Below, piece after piece: positions 44,364 to 55,780 of a stretch of DNA of 64,000 nt; position 1 is the first letter of the stretch; the number at the start of each line of letters is the position of its first letter. Origin of the DNA: Sideroxyarcus emersonii. GTDB lineage: Bacteria; Pseudomonadota; Gammaproteobacteria; Burkholderiales; Gallionellaceae. A program made the translations under genes and the position numbers. The stretch covers positions 838,001 through 902,000 of the forward strand of contig NZ_AP023423.1 of assembly GCF_021654335.1 (NCBI RefSeq). The letters run 5' to 3'. Below the pieces are notes generated by a model that saw nothing but the letters and a program-made list of their open reading frames with translations, had not been told where the DNA came from and searched no databases.

Positions 44364-45064
44364 TGGGTGATGCTCAGTGCGGTGAGGACTTGTGTCAGTT
44401 GGTCGCCGCTGTCCTCGGTCAATACGATCTTGCAGGGAACGTTGCCGTTCTCGACCGACAGCCAGATCTCGGTCTTCCAGGCAGTCGCTTCGGGCGGGGT
44501 GCTCAGATAGAGCGTTTCCAGCGTCCCCATCGGAACCGACAGCATTTCCCTGGAACGGATCACGTAATGGCGGGTGTCGATCTTGCTGCCGTTGGTGATA
44601 TGCATGACCAGTTCCTTGTGTTCGTGCAGGAAGGGAATGTAGCGGAACTGGTATTGCACGCTCAGGCGGTCCTGCGTATCCGGCGGCAGCGGTTCGAAAC
44701 GCTGGCCGTAACGGTCGCTGAGCATGAGGGTGGTCTGGCCCCAGTCGAAACTCGCGGCGGTGTTCTTGAGCGTTTCCTGCGAGCGCCGGTAGATGAAGTT
44801 CTGCGGGCGCAGTCCCTGTGCGGTGATATCTCCTTCGCTGACGACATGGAGCGTGTCGGGTTTGAACAGGGCCAGCAGGCCGACCGGCTTGGTCACGCTC
44901 TCGATGCGGTAATGGTTGCCGCTGCGCGTGAATTTTTCGGTGATCTCGGCGATCTTCACGCCCTTGGTGGAGACGTCGTAGCTCGCCTCGATGCGCTGGG
45001 CCGGCGGGGCGGCGAACAGCGCGGGCGGGATGCAGCACAGCAGCAGGGCGATGTATGAGCGCAT
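44360..45064 (-). CDS. DUF3108 protein, exported
   Basis: 234 residues. A Sec signal peptide (about 1-18, ending LFA-APP) precedes a single DUF3108 domain with PPDTQDRLSVQYQFRYIPF and STPPEATAWKTEIWLSVENG. It is a shorter paralogue of the following gene and is coupled to it. It starts three bases after the purN stop on the same strand. Function unknown. Confidence 0.87.
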   Translation of the reverse strand: MRSYIALLLCCIPPALFAAPPAQRIEASYDVSTKGVKIAEITEKFTRSGNHYRIESVTKPVGLLALFKPDTLHVVSEGDITAQGLRPQNFIYRRSQETLKNTAASFDWGQTTLMLSDRYGQRFEPLPPDTQDRLSVQYQFRYIPFLHEHKELVMHITNGSKIDTRHYVIRSREMLSVPMGTLETLYLSTPPEATAWKTEIWLSVENGNVPCKIVLTEDSGDQLTQVLTALSITQ

Positions 45065-45067
45065 GGT

Positions 45068-45706
45068 CTATTCCACTCCCGGTGAGATGAGTGTCGCTCC
45101 CGGCTGCTCCAGGCGGTTGCTGGAGATCCGGCCTTGTTCGTTCAGCCATACCTGGTCGCGGCACAACCAGCGGATGGCTTGCGTGTAGATGCGATGTTCC
45201 TCGCGCAGGACCCGGACGGACAGGGTCTGCGGAGTGTCATCGCGCATGACGGGCACGGCGGCCTGGATGATGATGGGGCCGTGATCGAGCGTGGGGGTGA
45301 CGAAGTGCACCGTGCAGCCGTGTATCTTGATGCCGTCCTGTAGCGCGCGTTCATGCGTGTCGATGCCGGGATAGGCCGGCAGCAGCGACGGGTGGATATT
45401 GATCAGCTTGCCGCGATAGCGTTCGACGAACTGGTCGGTAAGGATGCGCATGAAACCCGCCAGTGCGATCACATCGGGGGCATGGCGGTCGATCGCCGCC
45501 GCCAGTGCGGTATCGAAGGACGCGCGGTCGGCATAGTCCCGGTGCGGCACGACGGCGGTCGGGATGCCACGCGCCCTGGCGATCTCCAGGCCTTGCGCAT
45601 CGGCGCGGTTGCTGATCACTGCGGCGATGCGGCAGGGCAGGTTCGCCTCCAGCAGCGCCTGCATGTTGCTGCCGCGACCGGAGATGAGGATGACGATGCT
45701 TTTCAC
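45068..45706 (-). CDS. purN: PurN: phosphoribosylglycinamide formyltransferase
   Basis: 212 residues. It transfers a formyl group from 10-formyl-THF to GAR in purine synthesis. Landmarks are VILISGRGSNMQAL, the LAGFMRILTDQFV segment and INIHPSLLPAYPG with the catalytic Asn/His, followed by HFVTPTLDHGPII. It follows purM (3-base gap) on the same strand, and the two steps are consecutive or near in the pathway. Confidence 0.96.
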   Translation of the reverse strand: MKSIVILISGRGSNMQALLEANLPCRIAAVISNRADAQGLEIARARGIPTAVVPHRDYADRASFDTALAAAIDRHAPDVIALAGFMRILTDQFVERYRGKLINIHPSLLPAYPGIDTHERALQDGIKIHGCTVHFVTPTLDHGPIIIQAAVPVMRDDTPQTLSVRVLREEHRIYTQAIRWLCRDQVWLNEQGRISSNRLEQPGATLISPGVE

Positions 45707-45709
45707 GGC

Positions 45710-46753
45710 TCAGCGGACTTGGGTCTGGTGCTCGTCGCCGTTGCGTGCGCGGATGACGCCGATGCGCGATACAGTCTCGCCGACGGATCGCAGGTGATCG
45801 ATTGCCGCATCCGCATCCTGCGCGCTGACCACCACCACCATGCCGATGCCGCAGTTGAAGGTGCGGAACATCTCCTGCTGGGCTACATTGCCGCCCTGTT
45901 GCAGCCAGTGGAACAGCTTGGGCATCTGCCAGGTCTTGCTGTCGATATCGGCGACCACGTTGGCCGGCAGTACGCGCGGCACGTTCTCGGTGATGCCGCC
46001 GCCGGTGATGTGCGCCATGCCCTTCACGGTGATCTTTGCCATCAGGCTCAGCATCGGCTTCACGTACAGGCGGGTCGGCGCCATGATGCAGTCGGCCAGC
46101 GTGCGCTCGCCGTCGAACCTGGCGTTCAGATCAGGTTTACTCCGCTCGATGATCTTGCGCACCAGCGAGTAGCCGTTGGAGTGCGCGCCGTTGGAAGCCA
46201 GTCCCAGCACCACGTCGCCGGCGACGATATGCTCGCCGGTGATGATCTTGCTCTTTTCCACCACGCCGACGGCAAAGCCGGCCAGGTCGTATTCGCCCAC
46301 CGGGTACATGCCCGGCATCTCGGCGGTCTCGCCGCCGATCAGCGCACAGCCGGAATCCTCGCAGCCTTTGGCGATGCCCTTGATGACCTCGGTGGCGGCG
46401 GGCACGTCGAGCTTGCCGCAGGCGAAGTAGTCGAGGAAGAACAGCGGCTCGGCGCCTTGCACCAGGATGTCGTTCACGCTCATCGCGACGAGGTCGATGC
46501 CGACGGTGTCGTGGCGGTTCAATTCGAACGCCAGCTTGAGTTTGGTCCCGACGCCGTCGGTGCCGGAGACCAGCACCGGCTCCCTGAATTTCTTCGAAAT
46601 CTCGACCAGGCCGCCGAAGCCGCCGATGCCGGACAGGACTTCGGGGCGCATGGTGCGCTTGGCAAAGGGTTTGATGTTCTCGACCAGTTGGTCGCCCGCG
46701 TCGATGTCGACCCCGGCGTCGCGGTAGGAAAGGCTGTTGGTGGGCTGGCTCAA
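45710..46753 (-). CDS. purM: PurM: phosphoribosylaminoimidazole synthetase (TTG start)
   Basis: 347 residues, normal for PurM. It closes the imidazole ring (FGAM to AIR with ATP). Landmarks are [19 protein letters not shown] near the N-terminus, [33 protein letters not shown] and [15 protein letters not shown]. No ATG lies near the conserved N-terminus; TTG at 46753 gives [11 protein letters not shown], in register with family members. It is followed by purN. Confidence 0.95.
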   Translation of the reverse strand: MSQPTNSLSYRDAGVDIDAGDQLVENIKPFAKRTMRPEVLSGIGGFGGLVEISKKFREPVLVSGTDGVGTKLKLAFELNRHDTVGIDLVAMSVNDILVQGAEPLFFLDYFACGKLDVPAATEVIKGIAKGCEDSGCALIGGETAEMPGMYPVGEYDLAGFAVGVVEKSKIITGEHIVAGDVVLGLASNGAHSNGYSLVRKIIERSKPDLNARFDGERTLADCIMAPTRLYVKPMLSLMAKITVKGMAHITGGGITENVPRVLPANVVADIDSKTWQMPKLFHWLQQGGNVAQQEMFRTFNCGIGMVVVVSAQDADAAIDHLRSVGETVSRIGVIRARNGDEHQTQVR

Positions 46754-46930
46754 GTTGAGTTCTCGCTTTCTTAAAGGTAAAGTGCGGCACGTTTCCAAGC
46801 CGCGAATTTTACCCGAAATGACCTCATCCCGCTTCGCTGCCATGTTCCGGCAGACCGCCGCTGTCGTTTTGCCGGCCGGGCTGTACCGCCTGAGTGGCTG
46901 CTTGCCGATGTGCAAGGCGTACATCTGGCC

Positions 46931-47584
46931 ATGACGCAATTGCTATTGGGCATCGCCCCGGAATGGATTCCGACGCTGGAAAATTTCGTCGCCGGGCGCA
47001 ACGGGGAACTGCTTGCCGCGTTGAATCATGCGCTCGCCGCGGCAGCGGGCGATCGCGGACTGTATGTCTGGGGCGAAGCCGGCAGCGGCAAGAGCCATCT
47101 GCTGCAGGCGGCGGTGGGGCGTGCCCGTGCATCCGGACTGGCGGCGGTCTATGCCAGCGGTGCAGTGCCCGAAGCCGCACAGGTGGTGGCGGTGGACGAT
47201 GTGGAAGAACTGGACGATGCAGGGCAGATTGCCTTGTTCTCGCTATACAACCGCCAGCGCGAGAACGGCGGCATGTTGCTGGTGAGCGGCACGCAGGCGC
47301 CGGCTTTTCTGGCGCTGCGCGACGACCTGCGCACCCGCCTCGGCTGGGGGCTGGTCTATCAGGTGCATGCGTTGAGCGATGCGGAAAAAGAGCAGGCGCT
47401 GCGGCAGCACGCCCTGGCGCGCGGATTCGAATTGCCGCAGGAGGTGACGACCTACCTGTTGCGCCACGGACGTCGCGACCTGCCTGCCCTGCTGGCGACG
47501 CTGGACGCGTTGGACGAACATTGCATGCGCCTGAAGCGAGCCGCATCCGTGCCGTTGCTGAAAGAGGTGATGCGCGCCGGTTGA
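46931..47584 (+). CDS. hda: Hda: DnaA regulatory inactivator homologue
   Basis: 217 residues. A DnaA-like AAA+ domain has Walker [14 protein letters not shown] (about residue 48), Walker [12 protein letters not shown], the sensor [12 protein letters not shown] with an Arg finger region, and a C-terminal lid. The DNA-binding domain of DnaA is absent. Hda with the sliding clamp stimulates DnaA-ATP hydrolysis to prevent re-initiation. It is divergent from purM, the usual arrangement in Betaproteobacteria. Confidence 0.92.
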   Translation: MTQLLLGIAPEWIPTLENFVAGRNGELLAALNHALAAAAGDRGLYVWGEAGSGKSHLLQAAVGRARASGLAAVYASGAVPEAAQVVAVDDVEELDDAGQIALFSLYNRQRENGGMLLVSGTQAPAFLALRDDLRTRLGWGLVYQVHALSDAEKEQALRQHALARGFELPQEVTTYLLRHGRRDLPALLATLDALDEHCMRLKRAASVPLLKEVMRAG

Positions 47585-47734
47585 GGGTGGTGGCCCGGTG
47601 CCGAATTTTCGAAAGGGATCGGCTGTTGCAGGTACAGCCGTTAGGCGCGGTCAGTCAAGTCTGAAGCTGTTACTGATCGCAAGCTTGGCTGCATGGTGCG
47701 TCAGGTTTGGCTTCTTGTTTTGGGGGTGAGAGTG

Positions 47735-48397
47735 GTGAATCTGGCTTTATTCGATCTGGACAATACCCTGTTGAACGGCGACAGCGACTTCGAATGGTCG
47801 CAGTTCCTGATCGAACAGGGCGTGCTCGACCGCGAGCTGTTCGAGGCAAAGAACCTTGCATTCTATGAACAATACAAGGCAGGCACGCTGAACATAGGCG
47901 AATTCCTCGATTTCCAGCTCAAGCCCTTGTCGCGCCATGCGCGCAAGTTGCTGGACGAGTGGCACGAGGAATTCATGCGCCGCAAGGTGCGCCCGATGAT
48001 GGGGGAGAAGGCGCGCGACCTGGTGGCCAGGCACCAGCTGGCAGGCGATGTGTGCGTGATCGTCACCGCCACCAACAGCTTCGTGACCGCTCCCATCGCG
48101 CGCGCCTTCGGTGTGGCGCACCTGATCGCGACCGAACCGGAGGAGAACGACGGCGAGTTCACCGGCAATGTCGCCGGGGTACCGAGCTTTCGCGAAGGCA
48201 AGGTGGTGCGTCTGGAGAATTGGCTGTCCGGGCGCGGCTGGAATTGGGGAAGCTTCGATGAAACATGGTTTTACAGCGATTCCCTGAATGATTTGCCGCT
48301 GCTCTCCAAGGTCCGGCACCCGGTCGCCGTCGATCCCGATGCGACCTTGCGCGCACATGCCGAAAAGCACGGCTGGCCGGTCATCTCCCTGCGCTGA
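47735..48397 (+). CDS. HAD-superfamily IB hydrolase (SerB-like)
   Basis: 220 residues. HAD motif I is LALFDLDNTLL with the nucleophile and acid Asp, motif II lies near IVTATNSFVTAPIA and motif III/IV is WFYSDSLNDLPLL. The alpha-helical cap between them is that of subfamily IB, as in phosphoserine or glycerol-phosphate phosphatases. GTG at 47735 is taken as start behind GGTGAG; the following Asn-Leu begins motif I. The gene lies between hda and pcnB, its usual place in Betaproteobacteria. Substrate unknown. Confidence 0.9.
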   Translation: MNLALFDLDNTLLNGDSDFEWSQFLIEQGVLDRELFEAKNLAFYEQYKAGTLNIGEFLDFQLKPLSRHARKLLDEWHEEFMRRKVRPMMGEKARDLVARHQLAGDVCVIVTATNSFVTAPIARAFGVAHLIATEPEENDGEFTGNVAGVPSFREGKVVRLENWLSGRGWNWGSFDETWFYSDSLNDLPLLSKVRHPVAVDPDATLRAHAEKHGWPVISLR

Positions 48398-48420
48398 ACG
48401 GAAGGTCCCGAGGGGCGGTG

Positions 48421-48426
48421 TATAAT
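48421..48426 (+). promoter_or_regulatory. -10 element of the pcnB promoter
   Basis: A perfect TATAAT lies 46 bases before the pcnB ATG, at the end of the HAD gene. No convincing -35 is seen 17 bases upstream. Confidence 0.45.
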
Positions 48427-48471
48427 TCCGCCTGTCGCCGCATCAACGCGGCGATTTCAACTTTTCTGACG

Positions 48472-49815
48472 ATGATAAAAAGACTGATCAAGCGGGTGTT
48501 CGGCAAGACTGTTCCGGCGCGTACGGCGGGCTCGGCGCATGTGATTCCATATGAGATACATAAGGTTAGCCGGGATGGCATCAGCTACGGCGCGCGCCGC
48601 GTGACCGACGGCTTGCAGGCCGCCGGATTCAAGGCATTTGTGGTCGGCGGCGCGGTGCGCGACCTGTTGCTGAACCGCCAGCCCAAGGATTTCGATGTCG
48701 CCACCGATGCCACGCCGGAGGAGGTGAAACGGGTGTTCCGTCGCGCGCGCATCATCGGCCGGCGTTTCCGCCTGGTGCATGTGATGTTCGGCGAGGAGAC
48801 GGTGGAGGTTTCCACCTTCCGGCGCGCTATCGATGCGGAAGATGCGGAAACCGACGAGCATGGACGTATCCTGCGCGACAACGAATTCGGCGACCAGGAG
48901 CAGGACGCGGCACGGCGCGACTTCACCGCCAATGCGCTGTTCTACGATCCCGCCACGCAGGAGATATTCGATTACCACCGCGGCTACGAAGACATCCGCG
49001 CCAACACCCTGCGCATGATCGGCGACCCGGAAGTGCGTTACCGCGAGGATCCGGTGCGCATGCTGCGCGCGGTACGTCTTTCCGCCAAACTGGGCATGAA
49101 GCTGGATCCGTCCACCGCGGCACCGATCTCGAAAATGAAGGAATTGTTGAGCAACGTGCCGGAAGCGCGCCTGTTCGACGAGATGCTCAAGCTGCTGCTG
49201 TCCGGACACGCCATGCCCTGCATCAAGAAACTGCGCGCGATGGAACTGCACCACGGCATGCTGCCGATGCTGGACGTGATTCTGGAACAGCCGCTGGGCG
49301 AGAAATTCGTCATGCTGGCGCTGCAAAGCACCGATCAGCGCATTGCCGAAGAGAAACCGGCATCGCCCGCCTTCCTGTTTGCCGCCTTGTTGTGGCACGA
49401 GGTGCTGGCGGCCTGGAAGGGCCGGCAGGAAGCCGGCGAGCGCCCGGTGGCAGCGATGCATGCGGCGATGGATGAGGTGTTGGACAGGCAGCGCGCGCAG
49501 CTTGCCATTCCGCGCCGGTACGACACGGTGATGAAGGAGCTATGGCTGCTGCAGCCCCGTTTCGAGCAGCGCGGCGGGCAGCGCCCCTTCCGGCTGCTGG
49601 CATTGCCGCGCTTCCGCGCCGCCTACGATTTCCTGATGTTGCGCTGCGAGAGCGGCGAGGTGGATGCAGGACTGGGGGCATGGTGGGAAGAATTCCAGCA
49701 TGCCGGCGACGAGCGCCGCGCCGAGATGCTGCAGCCAGACAGCGACGGACCCAAGAAACGCCGCCGCCGCAGCAAGAAACCTGCTGCTGTACAGGCGGAA
49801 TTGCCCATAGACTGA
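48472..49815 (+). CDS. pcnB: PcnB: poly(A) polymerase I
   Basis: 447 residues. The nucleotidyltransferase domain has AFVVGGAVRDLLLNRQPKDF with the DFD catalytic pair in KDFDVATDA, and GRRFRLVHVMFGEETVEV follows. The C-terminal tail is very basic (PKKRRRRSKKPA), as in bacterial PAPs that bind RNA. It adds 3' poly(A) tails that promote RNA decay. The stop overlaps the folK start. Confidence 0.95.
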   Translation: MIKRLIKRVFGKTVPARTAGSAHVIPYEIHKVSRDGISYGARRVTDGLQAAGFKAFVVGGAVRDLLLNRQPKDFDVATDATPEEVKRVFRRARIIGRRFRLVHVMFGEETVEVSTFRRAIDAEDAETDEHGRILRDNEFGDQEQDAARRDFTANALFYDPATQEIFDYHRGYEDIRANTLRMIGDPEVRYREDPVRMLRAVRLSAKLGMKLDPSTAAPISKMKELLSNVPEARLFDEMLKLLLSGHAMPCIKKLRAMELHHGMLPMLDVILEQPLGEKFVMLALQSTDQRIAEEKPASPAFLFAALLWHEVLAAWKGRQEAGERPVAAMHAAMDEVLDRQRAQLAIPRRYDTVMKELWLLQPRFEQRGGQRPFRLLALPRFRAAYDFLMLRCESGEVDAGLGAWWEEFQHAGDERRAEMLQPDSDGPKKRRRRSKKPAAVQAELPID

Positions 49816-50297
49816 TGAAGCATTCGGCATTCATTGGGTTGGGCAGCAATCTGGCCGATCCGCTGGCGCAGGTGTCGAGCGCGCTGGATGCCTTGGGGCG
49901 GTTGCCGCAGTTGCGTGTGGTGCGCAGATCTTCGTTATATCGCAGCGCCCCGGTGGGATATCTCGAGCAGCCGGATTTCATCAACGCGGTGGCGCAGCTG
50001 GAGACCGGACTGACACCGCGCGCCTTGCTGGATGCGTTGCTGGCGCTGGAGCACGAGTATGGCCGGACGCGCGAATTCTGCAATGCGCCGCGTACGCTGG
50101 ATCTCGATTTATTGCTGTACGACGACTTGCAGCATCATGAGCACGGGCTGACCATCCCGCATCCGCAGATGCATCTGCGTGCGTTCGTGTTGCAGCCCTT
50201 GCTGGAACTCGCACCGGACTGCCTGATCCCGGGGATCGGTCCGGCAGCGGAGGCGGCGCTGCGTTGCGGAGATCAGAAGCTTGAGAAAGTGGTTTAG
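49815..50297 (+). CDS. folK: FolK: HPPK (6-hydroxymethyl-dihydropterin pyrophosphokinase)
   Basis: 160 residues. GLGSNLADPL near the N-terminus, YRSAPVGYLEQPDFINAVAQ and the signature RTLDLDLLLYDD (catalytic Asp pair) are all present, and IPHPQMHLRAFVLQPLLEL follows. It pyrophosphorylates hydroxymethyl-dihydropterin in folate synthesis. The ATG overlaps the pcnB stop (TGATG). Confidence 0.96.
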   Translation: MKHSAFIGLGSNLADPLAQVSSALDALGRLPQLRVVRRSSLYRSAPVGYLEQPDFINAVAQLETGLTPRALLDALLALEHEYGRTREFCNAPRTLDLDLLLYDDLQHHEHGLTIPHPQMHLRAFVLQPLLELAPDCLIPGIGPAAEAALRCGDQKLEKVV

Positions 50298-50356
50298 GCA
50301 CATGGCGACCGGCCAGTTCGCGGGCCAAGCGCCGATGTTAGAAAGGTTTTGCCGGA

Positions 50357-50998
50357 ATGTCCCTGAGTAAATATCGCTACATCGTGGTGGAAGGCCCTAT
50401 CGGCGTGGGCAAGACCAGCCTTGCGCAGCGTCTGGCCGATCATGCCGAAGCGCAGCCGCTGCTGGAAAAGCCCCAGGACAACCCTTTTTTGGCCAATTTC
50501 TACCAGGACCCGATACGCTACGCCTTGCCCACGCAGCTGTTTTTCCTGTTCCAGCGCATCAACGAGGCGCGCGACATGGCGCAGATGGACCTGTTCCGCA
50601 GCCGCACGGTCTCCGATTACCTGTTCGAGAAGGATGCGCTGTTCGCTCGCCTGACCCTGAGCGATGACGAGTACAAGCTTTACCAGACCATTTACCAGGG
50701 GCTGTCGCCGCAGGCGCCCACGCCGGATCTGGTGATCTACCTGCAGGCGCCTGCTTACACGCTGTCCGAGCGGGTGCGGCGGCGCGGGCATCGCTATGAG
50801 CGCACGATCCAGGATGACTACCTGGCGCGCCTGGCCGACAGTTACGGCGAGTTCTTCCATCATTACGACGATGCGCCATTGCTGGTGGTAAACAGCGAAC
50901 ACCTGAATTTTGTGGATAATGCCGATCACTTCAACCTGCTGCTCGACCGCATCGGCAAGATGCGCGGGCGGCGTGAATATTTCAACGTAGGCTCATGA
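50357..50998 (+). CDS. Deoxynucleoside kinase-family protein
   Basis: 213 residues. The P-loop [16 protein letters not shown] (about residues 11-26), the [17 protein letters not shown] segment and the [16 protein letters not shown] region match the dNK/dGK family, with a lid [10 protein letters not shown]. It phosphorylates deoxynucleosides for salvage. The gene lies between folK and panB, as in many Betaproteobacteria. The stop overlaps the panB start. Confidence 0.9.
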   Translation: MSLSKYRYIVVEGPIGVGKTSLAQRLADHAEAQPLLEKPQDNPFLANFYQDPIRYALPTQLFFLFQRINEARDMAQMDLFRSRTVSDYLFEKDALFARLTLSDDEYKLYQTIYQGLSPQAPTPDLVIYLQAPAYTLSERVRRRGHRYERTIQDDYLARLADSYGEFFHHYDDAPLLVVNSEHLNFVDNADHFNLLLDRIGKMRGRREYFNVGS

Positions 50999-51789
50999 TG
51001 CGGAAGACGCTCACGACATTGCAGACCATGCGTAACCAGGGCGAAAAGATCGCCGTGCTGACCTGCTACGACGCCAGTTTCGCTAGCATGATGGAAGCGA
51101 ACGGCGTGGATGTTTTGCTGGTCGGCGATTCGCTGGGGATGGTCATCCAGGGGCGCGCTACCACCTTGCCGGTAACCATCGAGCAGATGGCATACCACGT
51201 TGCGTGTGTGGCGAGCGGTTCGCAGCAGGCGTTCATCGTTGCCGACATGCCGTTTGGCACGTCGCAAGTCAGTCCGCGCGAGACCTTTGCCTATGCCGTG
51301 CAGCTCATGGCGGCGGGGGCGCACATGGTCAAGATCGAGGGGGGCGAGGAGATGGCCGACACGGTGCAGTTCCTCAGCACGCGCGGCATACCGGTGTGCG
51401 GACATATCGGCCTCACGCCGCAGTCGGTGCACCAGTTAGGCGGCTACCGGGTGCAGGGCAAGGGCGACGCTGCCGCCCAGAAATTGCTGCGCGATGCGCT
51501 GGCCTTGCAGCAGGCCGGGGCGGGCATCGTGTTGATGGAGGCCATTCCTGCGGCATTGGCGACGGAAGTCACTGCGAAGCTGGCCGTTCCCACCATCGGC
51601 ATCGGCGCGGGCGCCGCTTGTTCCGGGCAGGTGCTGGTGGTGTACGACATGCTGGGCATCTATCCCGGCAAAAAAGCGCGCTTTGTCAAGGACTTCATGC
51701 CTGGTGCGGGTTCCATCGCCCAGGCGGTCGCCAACTATGTTGCCGAAGTGAAGTCGGGGGCGTTCCCTGCGCAGGAACATTGCTTCTGA
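50995..51789 (+). CDS. panB: PanB: 3-methyl-2-oxobutanoate hydroxymethyltransferase
   Basis: 264 residues, TIM barrel. [31 protein letters not shown] (metal ligand Asp) and [19 protein letters not shown] are the family hallmarks. It makes ketopantoate, the first committed step of pantothenate synthesis. The first ATG (50995) overlaps the preceding stop; a second ATG directly follows. It is coupled to panC. Confidence 0.97.
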   Translation: MMRKTLTTLQTMRNQGEKIAVLTCYDASFASMMEANGVDVLLVGDSLGMVIQGRATTLPVTIEQMAYHVACVASGSQQAFIVADMPFGTSQVSPRETFAYAVQLMAAGAHMVKIEGGEEMADTVQFLSTRGIPVCGHIGLTPQSVHQLGGYRVQGKGDAAAQKLLRDALALQQAGAGIVLMEAIPAALATEVTAKLAVPTIGIGAGAACSGQVLVVYDMLGIYPGKKARFVKDFMPGAGSIAQAVANYVAEVKSGAFPAQEHCF

Positions 51790-52616
51790 TGCAACTCGTT
51801 CATTCCGTAGCCGAACTGCGCGCAAGGCTGGCTGGCGAACAGTCGGTCGCATTTGTGCCGACCATGGGCAATCTGCACGAAGGGCATCTCGAACTGGTGC
51901 GTATCGCCCGCCGGCACGGCAGCTGCGTAGTGGTCAGCATCTTCGTCAATCCCCTGCAGTTCGGCCCCAACGAAGACTTCGACAAGTATCCGCGCACGCT
52001 GGAAGCCGACTGCGCCAAGCTGCAGGGCTTGGCGGACGTGGTGTTTGCCCCGATGGTGGGCGAGATGTATCCGGAAAAACAGACCGTCTTCGTTGAACCG
52101 CCTCCCATCGCCAGCGAATTATGCGGAGCTTTCCGCCCCGGCCATTTTCTCGGCGTGGCGACCGTGGTGCTGAAACTTTTCAATCTGGTGCAGCCGCAAA
52201 TCGCCATCTTCGGCAAGAAGGATTACCAGCAGCTTGCCATCATCCGTCAAATGGTTATCCAGTTGAACCTGCCCATCACGATCATCGGCGCGGAAACTGC
52301 CCGTGCGGCGGACGGCCTGGCGCTGTCCTCGCGCAACCAGTACTTGTCCGCAGAAGAGCGAACCGAAGCGGCTTTTTTGAGTCAAACTTTGCGTGGGATG
52401 GGAGTAGCTCTGAAAGCAGGGAAGGCTGGTTATGCCGATCTCGAGGAAAAGGCGGGTGCGGCGCTTGCCAAGCGGGGCTGGCAGGTGGAGTATGTTGCGG
52501 TGCGCAGACAGGCCGATCTTGGCGTTCCGGGTGAAGGAGAACGCAATCTGGTCATACTGGCGGCTGCCAGGCTGGGCAAGACCCGGCTGATCGACAATAT
52601 CGAGGTTGGTCTTTGA
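51789..52616 (+). CDS. panC: PanC: pantothenate synthetase
   Basis: 275 residues. FVPTMGNLHEGHLELVRIA contains the HIGH-like motif, and FVNPLQFGPNEDFDKYPRT, GKKDYQQLAIIRQMV and LALSSRNQYLSAEER follow. It condenses pantoate and beta-alanine with ATP. The start overlaps the panB stop. Confidence 0.97.
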   Translation: MQLVHSVAELRARLAGEQSVAFVPTMGNLHEGHLELVRIARRHGSCVVVSIFVNPLQFGPNEDFDKYPRTLEADCAKLQGLADVVFAPMVGEMYPEKQTVFVEPPPIASELCGAFRPGHFLGVATVVLKLFNLVQPQIAIFGKKDYQQLAIIRQMVIQLNLPITIIGAETARAADGLALSSRNQYLSAEERTEAAFLSQTLRGMGVALKAGKAGYADLEEKAGAALAKRGWQVEYVAVRRQADLGVPGEGERNLVILAAARLGKTRLIDNIEVGL

Positions 52617-52634
52617 TTCCGGGGCGTTTATAAT
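52606..52634 (+). promoter_or_regulatory. Sigma-70 promoter of panD
   Basis: -35 TTGGTC (52606-52611), 17-base spacer and a perfect -10 TATAAT (52629-52634), about 100 bases before panD. It lies at the end of panC. Confidence 0.55.
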
Positions 52635-52732
52635 TCGCGCCCCCGAACTTTGGGCTGGAGTTTAAGATCGCTTTCTCGTTCATCCTTTCCTCCGTTCGCG
52701 GGAGAAAGTTAGAGAGGGCTCAGGAGGTGACC

Positions 52733-53116
52733 ATGCAACGAACCATGCTACAGGCCAAATTGCACCGCGTGCGCGTGACGCAGTCAGAACTGCATTATGA
52801 GGGTTCGTGCGCCATCGACGACGACCTGCTGGATGCTTCCGGCATCAGGGAATATCAGGCGATCGACATCTACAATGTCACCAACGGCGAGCGTTTCAGC
52901 ACGTATGCCATTCGTGCCGAGCGCGGCTCGGGCATCATCTCGGTGAACGGCGCGGCAGCGCACAAGGCCGAGCCGGGCGATATCCTCATCATCGCGGCAT
53001 TCTCCATCTATTCCGAACTGGAATTGCAGAAGTACCATCCCACGCTGGTCTATGTGGACGAGAACAACCGCATTATCGACAGGCGGGACAAGATACCGGT
53101 GCAGGCGGCAGCCTGA
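52733..53116 (+). CDS. panD: PanD: aspartate 1-decarboxylase proenzyme
   Basis: 127 residues. It self-cleaves at Gly24-Ser25 (HYEGSCAID) to create the pyruvoyl group that decarboxylates aspartate to beta-alanine for panC. The Y58 region [12 protein letters not shown] and [19 protein letters not shown] are conserved. ATG 52733 follows AGGAGG; a GTG two codons earlier is within the ribosome site. It is followed by a strong terminator. Confidence 0.96.
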   Translation: MQRTMLQAKLHRVRVTQSELHYEGSCAIDDDLLDASGIREYQAIDIYNVTNGERFSTYAIRAERGSGIISVNGAAAHKAEPGDILIIAAFSIYSELELQKYHPTLVYVDENNRIIDRRDKIPVQAAA

Positions 53117-53122
53117 ATGAAC

Positions 53123-53154
53123 AAAGCCCCGCGGATGCGGGGCTTGTTGTTTGT
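53123..53154 (+). terminator. Rho-independent terminator of panD
   Basis: A perfect nine-base stem AAGCCCCGC / GCGGGGCTT with loop GGAT is followed by GTTGTTTGTG, six bases after the panD stop. It lies before the convergent purB. Confidence 0.88.
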
Positions 53155-53171
53155 GCGGACTGAAAAATGAC

Positions 53172-54563
<1,392 letters not shown>

Positions 54564-54660
54564 TCAGGCGCGCATTTTACGTGAAAGCGCGCCAACGGGC
54601 ACGGCATGTCTTAACCTTGGCAAGGGAGTTTGCTGTGCCCGTTCCCCCTTTCCCGCTTTT

Positions 54661-54674
54661 CCCAGCGCGCTGGG
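54661..54674. repeat. Palindrome in the purB-mscS spacer
   Basis: CCCAGCGCGCTGGG is a perfect 14-base palindrome flanked by TT and GA. It lies between divergently oriented 3' and 5' ends and may be a short repeat unit or a weak terminator. Confidence 0.45.
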
Positions 54675-54716
54675 GAAGGGCGGACGAGACAGGCAATAGT
54701 CAATTCCCGCGCAACG

Positions 54717-55769
54717 TCAGGAGGCAGGCTGGTTCAGGTGCAGTGTGCGAGTGGGGAAGGCGAACGCGGCGCCGTGTTTGGCAACGATGTCAGAAATTCG
54801 CAGCAGGATGTCCTGTTTGCTCGCATGGAACTGGGACAGCTTGGTGTGCTTGCTGAAAGCCTGGAATACAAGGTTGATCGAGGAGTCGGCGAATTGATCG
54901 AAAGCCACCACCGTGTCCTGCCCGGTATCGATATCGGGGTGGTTCTGCAGCATGGCTTGCACTTCCGCGACGATGGCGCTCATCTTGCCGAGATCGTCAT
55001 AGCGCAGGCCGATGGTCTCGCGGATGCGGCGGTGCGACATGCGCGACGGGTTCTCCACCACGATGGAAGTGAACAGGGCATTGGGCACATAGATCAGTGA
55101 CATGTTGGTGGCGCGCAGGCGGGTCTGGCGCCAGCCGATATGTTCCACCTTGCCCTCGATCTGCTTGTCCGGCGATCGTATCGTTTCGCCCACATTGAAA
55201 GGCCTGTCCAGGTGGATCATCAGGCCGCCGAAGAAATTCGCCAGCAGGTCCTTCGCGGCGAAGCCGACTGCGATGCCGCCCATGCCGCCGAAGGCCAGCA
55301 CGCCGGAGATGCTGAATCCCAGGGTTTGCATCACACCCAGCGCGGCGGCAACGGCCACGGTGATGCGCGCCACCTTGCTCAGGCCGTCTACCGTGGTGCG
55401 ATCGACTTCCTCTCCGGCCCGGCTGCGTGCGGAGACCACGTTGTTGCCCAGCTCGCGGATCAGCTTGAACAGGAACCAGGCTATACAGGCAACGACGCCG
55501 ATGTCGCGGGCGGGAGCAACGTATTCAAGCAACTGCTCGCCGGTCTGGCGATGGATCAGGTGCAGCGCGAAAGAGATGCCGCCGAGCCAGATCAGGACCG
55601 GCAGCGGTCTGCGTGCAGCCTCGATCAGCGAGTCATCCCATATGTTGCTGGTGCGGGCAGCGATCTTTTCCGCATGTTGCAGTACGAGCCGTGCCGCGGC
55701 ATGAGCTGCAACGGTGGCAGCGAGGATCAGCAGCAGGCGGATGGTCTCGGGACTCAGGTTGATGGACAT
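54717..55769 (-). CDS. MscS-family mechanosensitive channel
   Basis: 350 residues. About four N-terminal membrane segments lead to the pore helix and the MscS beta domain. VLAFGGMGGIAVGFAAKDLLANFF is the pore/Gly-Ala region (quoted by GGMGGIAVGFAAKDLLANFF), followed by RPFNVGETIRSP. It opens on membrane stretch during osmotic downshock. It starts on the same strand just after mnmA (11 bases). Confidence 0.92.
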   Translation of the reverse strand: MSINLSPETIRLLLILAATVAAHAAARLVLQHAEKIAARTSNIWDDSLIEAARRPLPVLIWLGGISFALHLIHRQTGEQLLEYVAPARDIGVVACIAWFLFKLIRELGNNVVSARSRAGEEVDRTTVDGLSKVARITVAVAAALGVMQTLGFSISGVLAFGGMGGIAVGFAAKDLLANFFGGLMIHLDRPFNVGETIRSPDKQIEGKVEHIGWRQTRLRATNMSLIYVPNALFTSIVVENPSRMSHRRIRETIGLRYDDLGKMSAIVAEVQAMLQNHPDIDTGQDTVVAFDQFADSSINLVFQAFSKHTKLSQFHASKQDILLRISDIVAKHGAAFAFPTRTLHLNQPAS

Positions 55770-55780
55770 GGGAGCGCAGG

